From Chinchilla lanigera (lineage: Eukaryota; Chordata; Mammalia; Rodentia; Chinchillidae), in assembly GCF_000276665.1 (NCBI RefSeq), contig NW_004955470.1, positions 5,331,166 to 5,395,165 of the forward strand: a stretch of DNA of 64,000 nt, in the 5' to 3' direction. A model generated the notes under the pieces. The model was not told where the DNA came from. It did no database searches and saw nothing but the letters and a program-made list of their open reading frames with translations. The translations under genes and the position numbers were made by a program. Positions 1-11,102 of the stretch are shown in pieces (positions within the stretch are counted from its first letter, which is position 1; each line of letters opens with the position of its first letter).

Positions 1-310
1 AGAGGATCTATTGAGGCAGTAGGACCTTTAAGAAGTGGAGCCCAGTGGGAGGTCTTTAGGTCATTGGGGGCGTGTCCTGCAAGGGATCATGGGACTCAAC
101 CCCTCCTTGCTCTCTTGGCTTCCTGGCCAGGAAGTGATCTGTTTGTTGGCCACTTGCTCCCCACCCTGGCCATCCAGCACCCCCATTAGAGGTCTCTAAT
201 AGCAGTAGGTCAATCAGTCATTAATTGGAACCTCCAAAGGGTAAGCCAAAATAAACCTCCTTTCTTTATCAGGTGGTTATCTAAAGAATGTCTTATAGTG
301 AGAGAGAGCT
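1..310 (+). mobile_element. MaLR-type LTR, left-truncated by window
   Basis: Contains the typical run of an MaLR LTR: a GGAGCCCAGTGGGAGG-like opening, ATCATGGG, a polypyrimidine zone, and AAGCCAAAATAAACCTCCTTTC with a polyadenylation-type signal, ending in a GTCTTATAG-like terminus. Confidence 0.65.
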
Positions 311-870
311 AGTACATCCTTGAGAGGAATTCAGTATGGCTGACAATAAGGACCCCAAACTACAACTTTGTACCAAAAGCTGTACTTATGTTCATCAGAA
401 GAGCAAAGACCTGCTGTAATACCAATATGCTCTAACAACAGAAGCATTTATTTAGGAATTGGGGAGAAACAAGAACAGATGATGTTTGGGAAATATCTGC
501 TCCTTGAGTTGCTCACGCCAACACATGGTGAGCAGTTCACTTGGGGTGGAGGAAAGAGTCAGACTTAGGATGCAGCCACCCTGGTGCCAGGCAACCTCTG
601 ACCCAATGCAACCTAGGAGCTGACCAGCAGACCCTGGTCACCACCACCAGCTCTGGACCCCAGACCAGCCCAACCCTTCAGTGGCTTCAGCCATCCACCT
701 TGAGCCTCACCTAGGTGTCCACAGCTGGGGACAGGCAAGCCACCTGCACCTTCTTTACCTTCAGTTTTTTTCACCTTGAAACAGGGATGATCATTTCAAC
801 TTCTGGTTAGAGAAATGATCCATAAGGACGTATGCAGTGTGGTCAAAAGTCCCGTGAATGCTTCAGTTTT
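310..870. other. Non-coding stretch, nothing recognised
   Basis: About 560 bases without a splice-bounded frame or a repeat I can name. The 66-codon open frame near its start has no support. Confidence 0.5.
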
Positions 871-872
871 AA

Positions 873-1410
873 AATTTTATTACAGTAAAAGACACATTGC
901 CATTAATCCCTCTCAAAACACTTCCCCTCTCTTCAAATACACTTATCCCATCATTCTCGCCACTTTCTGAAGCAGTTCTGGAAATCCTCTTTCATAAATG
1001 CCTTTAGCGGCTGGGGATGTAGCTCAGGGGCACAGCGCCTGCCTGGCAAGCGCAAGGCCCTGAGTTCAATTCTCAGTACCAAAAAAGGTGTTTTTAGTTG
1101 CATTCTTGTGGCTGCCTTCATGTCCTGAACCCACTCAAACCACTTACTTTTCATGGTCACTTTGGGGAAGCATCAGAAGTCACAGGGGTCAGATCCACTG
1201 AACAAGGAGGACATACCGTCACACTTTCTGCCTTTTCGTTGGATGGCACCCAGCAGCAGCACTCGCCATGTTTTTTGTCATACTTCATAAAGACCTTCAT
1301 GAAAGAGGGCTTCCAGAAGTGCTTCAGAAAGTGGCAAGAACAACAGGACAAGCACAGGGGAGTATTCTGAGGGGGATTAACATCAATTTGTCTTACTGTA
1401 ACAAATTCTT
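873..1410 (-). mobile_element. Mariner fossil with long inverted arms (copy 1)
   Basis: The left end (TTATTACAGTAAAAGACA and onward) and the right end (read in reverse, TTGTTACAGTAAGACAAA) form imperfect inverted arms of more than 100 bases. On the minus strand the interior reads CPPCSVDLTPVTSDASPK, a decayed form of the mariner transposase block PPYSxDLxPxDFxLFPK that carries the last catalytic Asp. Both arms encode the transposase C-terminal motif FQNCFRKW, in opposite directions (minus strand at about 951-1000, plus strand at about 1300-1335). Stops and gaps make it inactive. An ID element is inserted in the left arm at 1009. Confidence 0.75.
1009..1087 (+). mobile_element. ID SINE inserted in mariner arm
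   Basis: GGCTGGGGATGTAGCTCAGG carries the A box and GAGTTCAATTCTCAG the B box; ends AGTACCAAAAAAG. Derived from tRNA-Ala and transcribed by RNA polymerase III when young. Confidence 0.9.
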
Positions 1411-1474
1411 AAAAGTTAAACATTCACTGTGTATTCTGACCACTTAATAATATACTCTAAGTGCCCAGAACATG

Positions 1475-1690
1475 CTCAGCCAGCTAATGAGGTGGGATTC
1501 AGCCCGGACCCTGAATCTCTCCCACTTCCTGTCTCACCACATGATCTCGGCCTCTTGCACATGCTCCTACTACCATGATGCCCTCGGCCATGTTGTGATG
1601 AAGTCAGAGGCCCTCGCCACAGCTGAGCAGAGGAGGGCACCAGGAACCTCCAGAACTGTGAGCTAAATGAACACCTTCTCTTGACAAAGT
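1475..1690 (+). mobile_element. MaLR-type LTR 3' part
   Basis: Contains CCATGTTGTGATGAAGTCAG, GCTGAGCAGA and CCAGAACTGTGAGCTAAATG, the classic 3' half of MaLR/MLT1-like LTRs. Confidence 0.6.
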
Positions 1691-1699
1691 TTCTGGCCT

Positions 1700-1870
1700 C
1701 GGGTATAAAGTTACAGCAGCAGAAAATGGACGAGTGCATGTGTTCACTCTGGGCCTGGCACTGTGCTAAGCACTTTGTGGGCACTAGTGCCCAGCTAACC
1801 CAAAGAGAGATGGCACCATTGCCACATGGCAGCTGGAGAATGGGTGAGCCAGGCTCTGCCCCCATGGCTG
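1700..1870 (-). repeat. MIR fragment
   Basis: GGGCCTGGCACTGTGCTAAGCACTTTGTG followed by AGCTGGAGAATGGGTGAGCC is the MIR tail and core read in reverse. Shorter parts of this run alone (GGCACTGTGCTAAGCACTT) are diagnostic. Confidence 0.6.
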
Positions 1871-2514
1871 CACTTTGAGATGAGCCAGAAGGAAGGGAGA
1901 CCCCCAGCGTGTCCTGCACGGCAGCAGAGCTCTCCCAACTGCACCCAAGGCACAGCCTGAAAAGCCCTCCCCCTCACTACACAGACCATCCGCTGCCTGG
2001 CAGGTCTACCCCACTGTCCCAAGATGCTTTAACAGCAACAACAAAGGCCGGGGACAACTAGACCTAGTTGTCATAACAATGTTCCTGACATGCTCTTGGA
2101 CACTGGTCACATCCCATCTGCTGCTTCTACACACATCTTGCCTTTGCTCACTGTAATAAAGCAGAAGAGTGTGAAGGGAGTGGGCCCACAGTGTCACCCG
2201 AGGCAACTCAAACATCAATATGATCCTTCCTCTCTGGCCAAAGCTGCTGCTGGGCTGGGGGCCAGGGGAGATCTCACTGAGATGCCAGCCTGAGTGTCCA
2301 CGCCCAGTGAGACTTCAGAGGAAGCTGATGGGGAATAAAGAGCTCCTGCCATATCCAGGCGCAGATCCCACCCCTGCTCAGCCCTGGGGAGGAATCTGTC
2401 CGACAACCTTGCACCCTCACCTCATGAAGCAAAAGCCTGGGCGGGCTGATGAGCACACTTCCCAGCTGGGCGTCGCCAAGTGCAGAGCTCGAGACGATTA
2501 CAAACCAGGTGCCA
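1871..2514. other. GC-rich unique non-coding sequence
   Basis: No repeat or gene recognised. The long plus-strand open frame that starts at 2220 runs into MIR sequence and has no splice signals or protein similarity that I can see. Confidence 0.5.
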
Positions 2515-2640
2515 GGGAAGGACCTTGGGTCCAAATCCCTGCTCCCCAGTGCAATGGTCACTTAGGCAAGTCTGTGACCTCTCTGCACCTCAGTTTGCTT
2601 CTCTGTAAAATGGGGACAAAACCAGGGTGGGGTACAGCAA
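2515..2640 (+). repeat. MIR fragment
   Basis: Shows the MIR core: TGTGACCTCTCTGCACCTCAGTTTGC then TCTGTAAAATGGGGACAA. The shorter string CTGTAAAATGGGGA is the family hallmark. Confidence 0.75.
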
Positions 2641-2744
2641 TCCTGACCTGTGTGCGTCAGATCAGGAGTCACCATAGGAATAAGATGAACATCCACATGG
2701 CACCCAGGCAATGGGGTGGCAGGGCGTGTGACATGCGGGGACAC

Positions 2745-2930
2745 AAGGCTCCAACAGCTCTGTCACTCGCCAGCTGAGCAACCCTGGCCAAGCTGCTTCG
2801 CGTCTCTGAGCCGCACTTTCCTTACTTCTAGACACACAGGCAACTGCAAGGTTTAACTGAGATGATGAAGGTGAGATATTCAAAATGACGAGCAGTGCCC
2901 ACACGCAGCAAATATCACTGAATCTCTGAG
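2745..2930 (+). repeat. MIR fragment (second, adjacent)
   Basis: CAGCTGAGCAACCCTGGCCAAG, CGTCTCTGAGCCGCACTTTCC and AACTGAGATGATGAAGG follow MIR order. It is more decayed than the neighbour at 2515. Confidence 0.55.
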
Positions 2931-3246
2931 CTGGAACGAGACTCTTCTCACCGCAAACACACTCACTTTATTAATTACACTGAAGCACAAGATTAGGGTG
3001 TAGGCTCGGGCACTGGGCAGCCTGCGTTATCCAGTATTTATAGGTCACCCCCTAAGAAGCTCATCTTACGCAGCTGAAAGAACGGAAAGAAAAGAAACCG
3101 CTGCTGGTGAAATAATTACTATAGTTTACTTCACAATACACAACCAGTGTATACCTCCAAACATTAAAGAAAAATAGCTGCTGTACATAGAAATCAAACC
3201 CGACTTTAAATCCACAAAGAAAAGGTGCCATAGAAACACAAGGCAA

Positions 3247-3320
3247 GGGCTGGGGGTGTGGCTCAGCGGTAGAGCACTTGCCCAGCAAGCACAAGGCCCT
3301 GAGTTCTGTCCCCAGTCCCG
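3247..3320 (+). mobile_element. ID SINE leading into a GA-rich tail
   Basis: GGCTGGGGGTGTGGCTCAGC to TGTCCCCAGTCCCGGAAG. The A-rich tail has expanded into the purine tract that follows. Confidence 0.85.
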
Positions 3321-3500
3321 GAAGAAGGGAGGAGAGAAGGAAGGAAAAAAAGATGAGAAGAAAGAAGGAAAGAAGGAGAAGGGAGGAAGGGTGGAGGGAA
3401 GGAAAGAAATGTCAAAGCAAGGAAGGGAGAAAAGAAAGAAGAAAAGGAAGGAAGAGAAAGGAAGAAAGGAAAGAAAAAGATGAAGGACAGAAGGGAGGGC
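3318..3500 (+). repeat. GA-rich (GGAA/GAAA) low-complexity tract
   Basis: About 180 bases made almost wholly of G and A, mostly GGAA, GAAAG and GAGAAG units. Open frames in all directions over it are low-complexity artefacts. Confidence 0.95.
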
Positions 3501-3741
3501 GGGAGGCACTCCTCCCCCACCCCCTCCAAGCCTGCGAAGTGTGGCACCCCCAAGCAGTGTTAAACAGCGCATCCCAGAGGAGTGACACTGACTGGGGCTA
3601 AGGGATGACGGTCAGGCCCAGGGCTGCCCACCAGGTCTCCCATGCGCCTCCGACCCCAGCATGCTCCAGGCTGCTGAGAACATCGCCCGTCCCGGGTGCC
3701 CTCCACTGCAACCCTTTCCCCAAACAACAGACAACACAATA

Positions 3742-3845
3742 GGGGCTGGGGATTTAGCTCAGCGGCAAAGCACCTGCCTGGCAAGTGCAAGGTCGTGAGT
3801 TCGGTTCCCGGTACCGGAGGAAAAAAAAAAAACAAAAAAAAACGA
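3742..3845 (+). mobile_element. ID SINE with target-site duplication
   Basis: Near-consensus ID with long A-rich tail, flanked by ACAGACAACACAATA and ACAGATAACACAATA, one mismatch in 15: a fairly young insertion. Confidence 0.92.
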
Positions 3846-4974
3846 AAAACAGATAACACAATAATCCACTCGGGGGCAGCTCAGAACTACACAGACACCT
3901 GAATTCACAGTAATTGCACACAAAAGCCTGTTTGAAGAGGTAAAGAGAAATATTGTTCATAAACTGACTGCTGATCAATTATGACTCACGAGAAAAAAAC
4001 TGGCTATTAGCTTAGCAGTAAGCTAACTCCTGATTCCCACCCACGCCCAGTGACGGAGGGCTGCTCAGCATTAACACACCATGGAGAGAGAGGTGAAGAG
4101 AGCAGGGGGCTCCCCAACATCCAGGGAAAACAGCCAGGCCCTCCCCTCAAAACCTACATGCCCTCAGGCTGGAAGCAGGTCTCGGGGGCTGACTTCCACA
4201 CTCCTGGCTCGTGTACCGGTCACTCTGTAGGAACTAGCTGCACCTTGTTGCTCCATCTGCTTTGGAGTTCGTGCTTCCAAGAAGGAGCAGAGAGGGGGGC
4301 TTCAAAGAGAAGCATCCGGTTTTCCAGGAAGTGGTGGCAGAGGTCCTGGCCCCGCACCCTCAGTCCATGGACTCTGAGCAGCGCATAGGACCCCACCCGA
4401 GGCAGATGTGGCTGGCAAAGGTGTCCTACAGTCACCACCCACTCCCCTGCAAGTCAGCCCTGGCTCTGCTACCCCTCCTACATGTCTGGCCAAGGGCAGA
4501 GTTTCCAACGGTTCTGTTGGCCCTGAACTTCCTGCCTTAAATTCTCTTCTGCTTAGAGTGGCTCCTGCGTAACACAGATGCTGTTGACCAAGATGTGTGA
4601 CATCTTAGCACAAATTCATCCTAACGGGGAGAAAACCACCTTGATGTGAAAAAGAATTATTTTGGGCTGGACACATCAAAGGAAGAACGCTGTGTGTGTG
4701 CAGGAAGTCTGCTTTGGAGATAGCTCGGGGAAGAAACCAGCCAGACCGATGTACCACAGGCAAAGACAAGGACGTTCACTGTTGTTCTGTCACTGAGTGG
4801 CCAAAGGCTGAGGAGAAGCTAACTAAGCACCCAACCAGGAGAGGGCTTGGATGAGGACTCGGAGATCTGACCGCACAGTGGACCTCCTCCAGCCAGGAGG
4901 GCGGAGGCGGAGCACCCAATAACCCAGCGAGCTGGAAAAGGGACTCAACACCTACTACTAATCTTTAAAAGGCA
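3846..4974. other. Unique non-coding sequence
   Basis: No recognised repeat or gene. If the CpG island at 12-14 kb starts CRACDL, this would be intronic. Confidence 0.4.
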
Positions 4975-5330
4975 GTCCACAAAACAGTACGGGCATTACT
5001 TCTTAGTAAATATATTTGTCCCTCATTTTCTGCATGGGATCGATTCCAGGGGCCCTCGAAGATGCCCCAGGTGACAGATGCTCAAGTCTCATACACAATG
5101 GAGCAGTTTTTGCACAGAATCTACACACATCCTGGGTGCTTTAAACCATATCTAGTTTACTTCTAATCCCTAACAGCACGTAAATGCTACGTAAATAGTT
5201 CCTGTACTGCACTGTTTAGGGAATTAGGACAAGAGAAAAGTCTGTACATGTTCAGTATGGTCAGTACGATCATTTTTGATTCGTGGTTGGTTGAATTCCC
5301 AGGTATAGGACCCATGGCCGACTGCACATA
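4975..5330. mobile_element. Decayed DNA-transposon MITE
   Basis: The sequence from CAGTCCACAAAACAG to CCATGGCCGACTGCAC has imperfect inverted ends (TCCCTCATTTTCTGCATGGGAT near the left, CCCATGGCCGACTG at the right). Read in reverse it matches the mammalian fossil family that begins CAGTCGGCCCTC and contains CTGAACATGTACAGACTTTT. Family name not certain; Tigger-like relatives are my best guess. Confidence 0.55.
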
Positions 5331-5580
5331 CTTCTGTGCACACATGAACACGGGGGCACAGAGTAGAGCGCAGACAGCTGTCTGGAAGGCTGTGTCTCCT
5401 ACCGGTATCAGGACATCTGTGCCGTCCTGCCCGCCGGGTCTGACGGTGACAGCGTGTGTTCCACAAGCACCTGGCCAGCCCACAGGCCTGCTGTGCAGAT
5501 TCCCACACAGGCTCCCGTCCACCAAAGGCCCCACACAAGGCACTTGGTCATCTGTGTTGCAGAATGTGGCACCAGGTAAA

Positions 5581-5714
5581 GCCAGGTGTGGTGGTGCACA
5601 CCTGTAATCCCAGCACTGGAGGCTGAGGCAGGAGGGTCATTGTAAGTCAGAACCCAGCCTGGACTACACAGCAACTCCTGCCCCCAAAACTGGAACAAAC
5701 TAAAAATAAAAAGA
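5581..5714 (+). mobile_element. B1 SINE, shortened
   Basis: GCCAGGTGTGGTGGTGCACA opening and TGTAATCCCAGCACTGGAGG, typical 7SL-derived B1; the second half is shortened. Confidence 0.9.
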
Positions 5715-5912
5715 ATGTGGTAACAGACAACCCTCCCTTAGCAGACCCCTCTTTGCTCATTAAGGCCATGAAGAAAACAAGGGAACACTGGCCAAGCTTC
5801 GCCGAGCGGTAGCTCAAGTCCTCCCAACGCTGTGTTTGCATCTCAAGGCCTATTTTCACCCCAAGGGCAGCTGGAAGGTGAGACTTAAAGGAATCTATTT
5901 CCAGTGGAGGTA

Positions 5913-5993
5913 GCAGCTGATGCCCAGCACTTACCCAAAACTTACCCTTCATGGCAGCTGATGCCCAGCACTTACCCTTCATGGAATTCAGTT
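5913..5993 (+). repeat. Tandem duplication, 41-base unit
   Basis: GCAGCTGATGCCCAGCACTT occurs at 5913 and again at 5954, followed by similar ACCC and TTCATGG runs. Confidence 0.8.
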
Positions 5994-8169
5994 TCTGTGG
6001 ACATGATCCCACAGGGAGTGAATCCCCAGCTCTGTGGATTCAGGGCCCCCAGAGGGTGGGCGGCTTCACGCCACGGCAATCTGCTCTGCGGCTCCCAAGC
6101 CTCAAATCTTCCTCGCAGGAAGGACCCACACAAAAAGTTTGTAGTGTCACTTCTTTGGAGGCAAAATGGCAAATAATTAAGGTACTGAAACAAGATCACA
6201 GAACCTCAGGACTAGCAGCTGGGCCACCCAGGCCCAAAGAGCAGGTGCGTTATGGACAGAGAGGGCGCTGCAGGCTGGGTGGCTTTCCCACGGCAACTGC
6301 AGAGAAGCAGGAAGAGCCCAGGTGGCCAATGCTGAGACAGTGTGGCACCTACACCCACCATACCTGTCCTTGCGCCTGTCGGGTGCACACTGGGCCTGGC
6401 CACAAAGTCACAACCAGACCAAAAAGTACCAAGTTGAGACCAAGACCCAAAGCAGCAGATACAGAGGCAGCCTCCCATGGTCACTTCTTTCCAAGGACTC
6501 CAGAGCAAGAACCAGCCCTAGGTAACCGGCGTGGCAGCTTCACAAACCCCCACAGACCTAGCCCTGTCGCCACAAGGTCCCCCGCACTCCAGCCCAGCCC
6601 TCTGGACAGGACAATGGCTTCACAAATGCGTACCTGATCTGGAAACATTTTCTGAGACTCCTTGAGTGTCATTTTTAAAGTGTATTTGTGATCTTGTTGA
6701 GGAATTCAATTCGGGGAAAAGACAACAAGAAGGATGGATGGATGTCATAAGAAATGTTAAGTATGGACAAATAAATACTGAGTAGGGTGCGGGTGTATTA
6801 AACACAGACAGGAGGGGATGGGAGGCCAAGACATTCCTAATATTCAGGAGGCACTGAATATACCCAACACAGCCTGGTAGCAAATATTCATGACATGCTA
6901 AACACCGCAGAGGTACTCAATATTCACACGCACAAGGCTAAATATAGAGGAGAGCCTAATGTCCTGTCACAGTTCAATTACCCACTGTGACACCTGTTCT
7001 GACCTGTGGCCCATGAGGCTCGTAGTGAGCCACAGGTGTGGCAAGGAAAAACGGTCCCACGTCCTCCGACAGAACAGTGTGTCCCCTTGGCCCAGGGCGC
7101 CTTCCATCTGGACCTCAGAAGTCTGGCCGGGCAGAGGGTGGCGCTGCTGCAGCAAGAGGAGGGACAGGGGAGTGTGTTGTACTCCAGGACGCAGAAGCTG
7201 TGGGTCACCCAGCCACATCCTGTCCCGCCTGCCTTCGCCTACCCCAGCCTGTCCCCTTGCTTCTTGCTGTACGTTTCCAGTTGCACCGAGGTCCTCTCCC
7301 GCATGGCATCCTCTAGCACCTTCTCCACTGACAAGCACTTTTACACTACAGCTACACCTTAAATCCGCCCTAAGTACCATCGGGTCTCAAATGCTAAAGG
7401 AACGCCAGGGTACTTTACTGAATGATCTTAACTGGGAATTATAATAAATGTCCTTTTGTCTTCTTGTAAGAAAGACAGTGGAAGAGGAATAGCTACAAGT
7501 AATTCAGGGGATGCTGCCTAGGGTCATACGTACATGTGCATACCACCACCTCTGTTCCCCAAAGTCACAGGGCCTCCAAGTAGCCCCCTCAGCTGCACCA
7601 CCTCCTTTAAGACAGCAAGAGTCCTCCACCAGCTCCAGAGCGCAGCTGCAGGCTTTCTAGGGTAGTTTCTTGGGACCTGCACATACCATAGCTAATGGTT
7701 CAAGCGCCTCCCCGCGACCTGAGAATCAAGGGGCAAAAAGGACAGAGAGATCGGTGCATGGGCCTCAGAGGTGTGGGCGAATCTTTCTGGAAGTTCTTCA
7801 ACTTCATGCCTTTAAAAAGCAATCCCACACACCAGAGCCAGGCAGAGGCCTGAGCAAACAGATAACTCCCTACTCTTCTCCTTCCAGAATATTTTGGAGT
7901 TTCACAGATACCTTAATCATAAGAAAAATATTTGAGAGCCCTTCCCTAGGAGCAATCTCCTCAGGAATGTCGTCTCGGTCCACAAAAGCTCAGTGGCTGA
8001 CACAGGAAAGGAGGTGCCCGGTTATACGTGCACACCTGTCTCATTATTTCTTGTCAATTCGCTGCTAAATTCAGAGAGCAGCTACATGACATCTCTTATT
8101 CACCATCCACTGAGCTCAGGATGATGGTTGAGTGTATGTGAAAAGCAACACAAAGGATTTCTGGGTAAT
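5994..8169. other. Unique non-coding sequence, moderately GC-rich
   Basis: No gene or named repeat recognised over 2.2 kb. Several open frames of 60-230 codons overlap each other on both strands, as expected for GC-rich non-coding DNA, and none is flanked by consistent splice sites or shows a protein family I know. AATATTCA recurs at 6839, 6883 and 6919. Confidence 0.4.
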
Positions 8170-8530
8170 TTCTTGTGTTGGTTACTTTTCTCTCATTGCT
8201 GGGACAAAATACCTGATGCCTAAAACTAAGGAAGGGAAGGTTTTTTTTGCTCACAGTTTGTGGAGGTTTTAGTGCATACTTAGCTGGCTCCAAGGCAGAG
8301 GGGCATATAGCAGAGGGCAACAGTTCATGGCTGCAGAAAACAGCAAAAGCAACAAGAGCAAAAAAGGAGGAGCTTCTAAGAGCAAGCCTCTTTCCCTCCT
8401 TTATACTGTAAGCAGGCTGCCCACCCCAGGGCGGGTGTAGTACTCACACCCATAATCCCAGCATTGGACCATGAATGAATCACAAACAGCACCCAGACAC
8501 AAACCATAACATTTCTCACAATTACAAATG
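8170..8530 (-). mobile_element. MaLR-type LTR
   Basis: TGGTTACTTTTCTCTCATTGCTGGGACAAAATACC is the reverse of the LTR 3' end seen at 42580 and 53500 (CAGCAATGAGA...). A short B1 fragment (CATAATCCCAGCATTGGA) interrupts it at about 8430-8468. Confidence 0.7.
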
Positions 8531-9404
8531 AGTCTGTCTTGTGGATCCTTTAATCTGAAAGTTTGAAATTAATTCCTGGATACAGAGATTTAAGAGCAAC
8601 AGGGTGCAGAGGAGAAGTCACCTGATCTCCACTCCCTTTAGGAAAAGTGGAAAGTGGTTAGAGCATTAGCTACCCGTTTCTGGCCCACAGGTGACGACTG
8701 CGTGGGGTTTTCAGGTATCTTGACATGGAAAGAGATGTGTGCTTCCCTGGCCAGAGATGACCAATCAGTGGGCTGGAGAGCTGCTCCCGGACTTCCTGGC
8801 TCCTCAGAGGAAGTTCTGGTTCATCTCACATCTGAGGTGCTAAGTGTACATTACTTAGGTCCCACCTTCTCCAGGCATGTCCCCTGGCCACGCCGCCTTC
8901 GAACCCAGCATGGATTGGGCATGACTGAGGTCCAGGCTCAGACACACAACTTCAGGCTTCACACAAGTCTCCAGATGACTCCTAGGTGCGCAGAAGCAGT
9001 GGGTATGACTTGGGCTTCTCCGCTCCTCTCCTTTGCTCAGGGTAAATGCCAAGCATAGAGGGGTAAGCCTTGACCATGAAGACGCAACAGCAGAACCAGG
9101 GTGTGGAAGACACTGACCCCCAGGAACTGGCTCCCTGGGCCAGGCTCAGGCAGTATGGTGCAAGTGGAAAGCAGTTCTCTTCTGCCCTTCCTCCAATGCT
9201 TCTTCTAAGAGGCTCTTTGCCAGGCTCCTTCCAAGCAGATCCTACAGCGTTTTCCTCGTTTCAAGAACTAAAAAGTCTACCTCACACAACCTAGGTGGGG
9301 CTGTGCAGAACACAGAGAGGGGCAAGAGGAGGGACCTTCGTGCCTCCTTCCCACCTTGCCAGGGCACTTGGTTAATGCAGGGATGGAGAAGCGGGGAGGG
9401 AAGG
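8531..9404. other. Unique non-coding sequence
   Basis: No recognised feature in about 870 bases. Confidence 0.4.
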
Positions 9405-9680
9405 GGGCAATATAAAAATACATTTTAAAATTACTTTTAATTGACACATAATTATAGGGTACAATGTGATTATCTCCATACACGTATACAATGTGTAATG
9501 ATCAAATTGGGGCAATTAGCATAATCTGCCACCTCCAGCATTTATTTCTTTCTGCTGGGAACATTCAAAATCTTTTTTGTAGCCATTTTGAAATATACAA
9601 TAAATTATTGCTAGCTACAGTCACCCTACTGTTCTACAGAATGCCAGGGTTTATTCCTTCTACAGAAAAATATTTTTAAG
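9405..9680 (+). mobile_element. L1 3' untranslated fragment
   Basis: TTTTAATTGACACATAATTA, CAATGTGTAATGATCAAATT and GAAATATACAATAAATTATTG follow the 3' UTR of ancestral mammalian L1 (L1MA-like). Confidence 0.75.
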
Positions 9681-10663
9681 TTCTTTTGCATATCAAGAGC
9701 AAGGCCCCGAAGTTTGAGCCTACAGCTCTACTCTAAGCTGTAACATTTCAAGGACAGAAAACACAGCCTAAGAAATATGCCTGCGCCACAGGCAGGGAAA
9801 AGACCTTCTGGTTGTGGGAGGAGAGGAAGCTGGGGGGACTACTGAGCCTTGCACCCTGCCTGGAGGAGAAATCCGGGAGGGAATAAAACCCCTGAGAGGC
9901 TTGGCGTGGGGTGGGAAGTGTGAGGAGTTTCCACTTCCTGAAATGCTGGTTCTGCACGGCAGAAATGCTGCTGCCATGGCCCGCTCTGTCACACGTGGGA
10001 AGGCTGGGAGGTGCCCCTGGGGGATCCTGAAGAGACCTTAGACGAAGGGGTCTGAGGGCCACTGCAGGGGCCAGGTGCCCAGCTGTGTGTCACCCCGGCA
10101 ACACCTGGCTGGACAATAGGCAGTGGAAACCTAAGAAGGAGGCTCACTGCGGCCCACGGGGAAACAGCAAGATCTGACGAGCAGCAGGAGGCCCCCTCCT
10201 TCCGTCTCCGGGCGCCCAGGGACCACCTGCACCAAGAGGAGCCCCCAGCAGGGCTCACCTGGAGAGGTGGATCTGGAGATCTGGAGATGGTGACTGAAAT
10301 GCCACTGAGCAAGGCTTAAGAGAAACAGCATCATAAGCTAGGACTGTGCTCCACGAAAAGGGAACGGCGGCTTTGTGTGCGGCAGCAAAACTAGGCGCAT
10401 CTTAGAACCTCTGTGTGCTTCGGTGATAAATCCTGGGCCAGGAACACCTCCACTGTGATCCCAACGTGTCGGAAGGGTCTCCATGCCACCTGAGCACTGT
10501 AAGAGTGCGTACCTGGGCGACCTTCCAGAGGACCAGCAAGCGGCCACAAGCTCAAGTCACACGCAGGCCTACCAGCCATCACGGAAAACCTACCCTCCAC
10601 GGGCCGACGCCTTTTCACATGAGGTCTCTCCTGGAGGCCAAGAGCTGGGGCACTGTCTTGGGC
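9681..10663. other. Unique non-coding sequence
   Basis: Nothing recognised; overlapping GC-rich open frames on both strands are treated as chance. Confidence 0.4.
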
Positions 10664-10975
10664 CATCCGGGCTGCTGGGACAGAACACTATAAACTAGGT
10701 GCCTTATGAAAGGCAGAAACTTCCTGCTCACACTTCTGTGAACCAGAAGCCTTTCAAGCCACGCACCAGCACCTGGGGCGTCTAAGGGAGGCCTGTGCCC
10801 TCATACTGTGTCCTGGTACAGAACAGGAGCAGGGAAGAGCTCAGGCTCTTCTGTAACAGCACTGATCCCGTTCACGAAGGGCGAATCCCATTCACACTGA
10901 TACCTCTGGTCTCGTCACCTCCCAAGGAGTCTCAACGTTAGAGTTTGCGGGGGCACAAACTTTCAGACCACAGCA
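10664..10975 (-). mobile_element. MaLR-like LTR relic
   Basis: GGGCTGCTGGGACAGAACACTATAAACTAGG, then a HTCACACTTCTGTGAA-like run and a TTCACACTGATACC...CAAACTTTCAGACCACAGCA ending, the reversed order of an old LTR family also seen at 21030 and 61770. Short diagnostic core: ACTATAAACTAGGTGCCTTA. Confidence 0.55.
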
Positions 10976-10981
10976 CTACCC

Positions 10982-11102
10982 TTTTTTATAATAAAAACAG
11001 GGTCTTCCTGTGCAGTCCAGGCTGGCTTCGAACTCACAGCGACCTTCCTGTTTCAGCCTCCTGAGTGACAGAATTACAGGTGTGCACCACTATGCCCGGC
11101 TC
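10982..11102 (-). mobile_element. B1 SINE
   Basis: Reverse B1: CAGGGTCTTCCTG, GTCCAGGCTGGCTTCGAACT, CAGCCTCCTGAGTG and ending ACTATGCCCGGC. Confidence 0.92.

Noticed and set aside
1009..1087. Possible tRNA gene (A and B boxes present)
   Set aside because: Is an ID SINE: tRNA-derived but without a foldable 3' acceptor arm, with A-rich tail and many copies.
2220..2777. 185-codon plus-strand open frame
   Set aside because: Longest clean frame in the left part, but GC-rich, overlaps MIR sequence, low-complexity composition, no family recognised, no splice support.
3126..3601. Open frames over the GA-rich tract
   Set aside because: Translation of a purine/pyrimidine low-complexity run on both strands.
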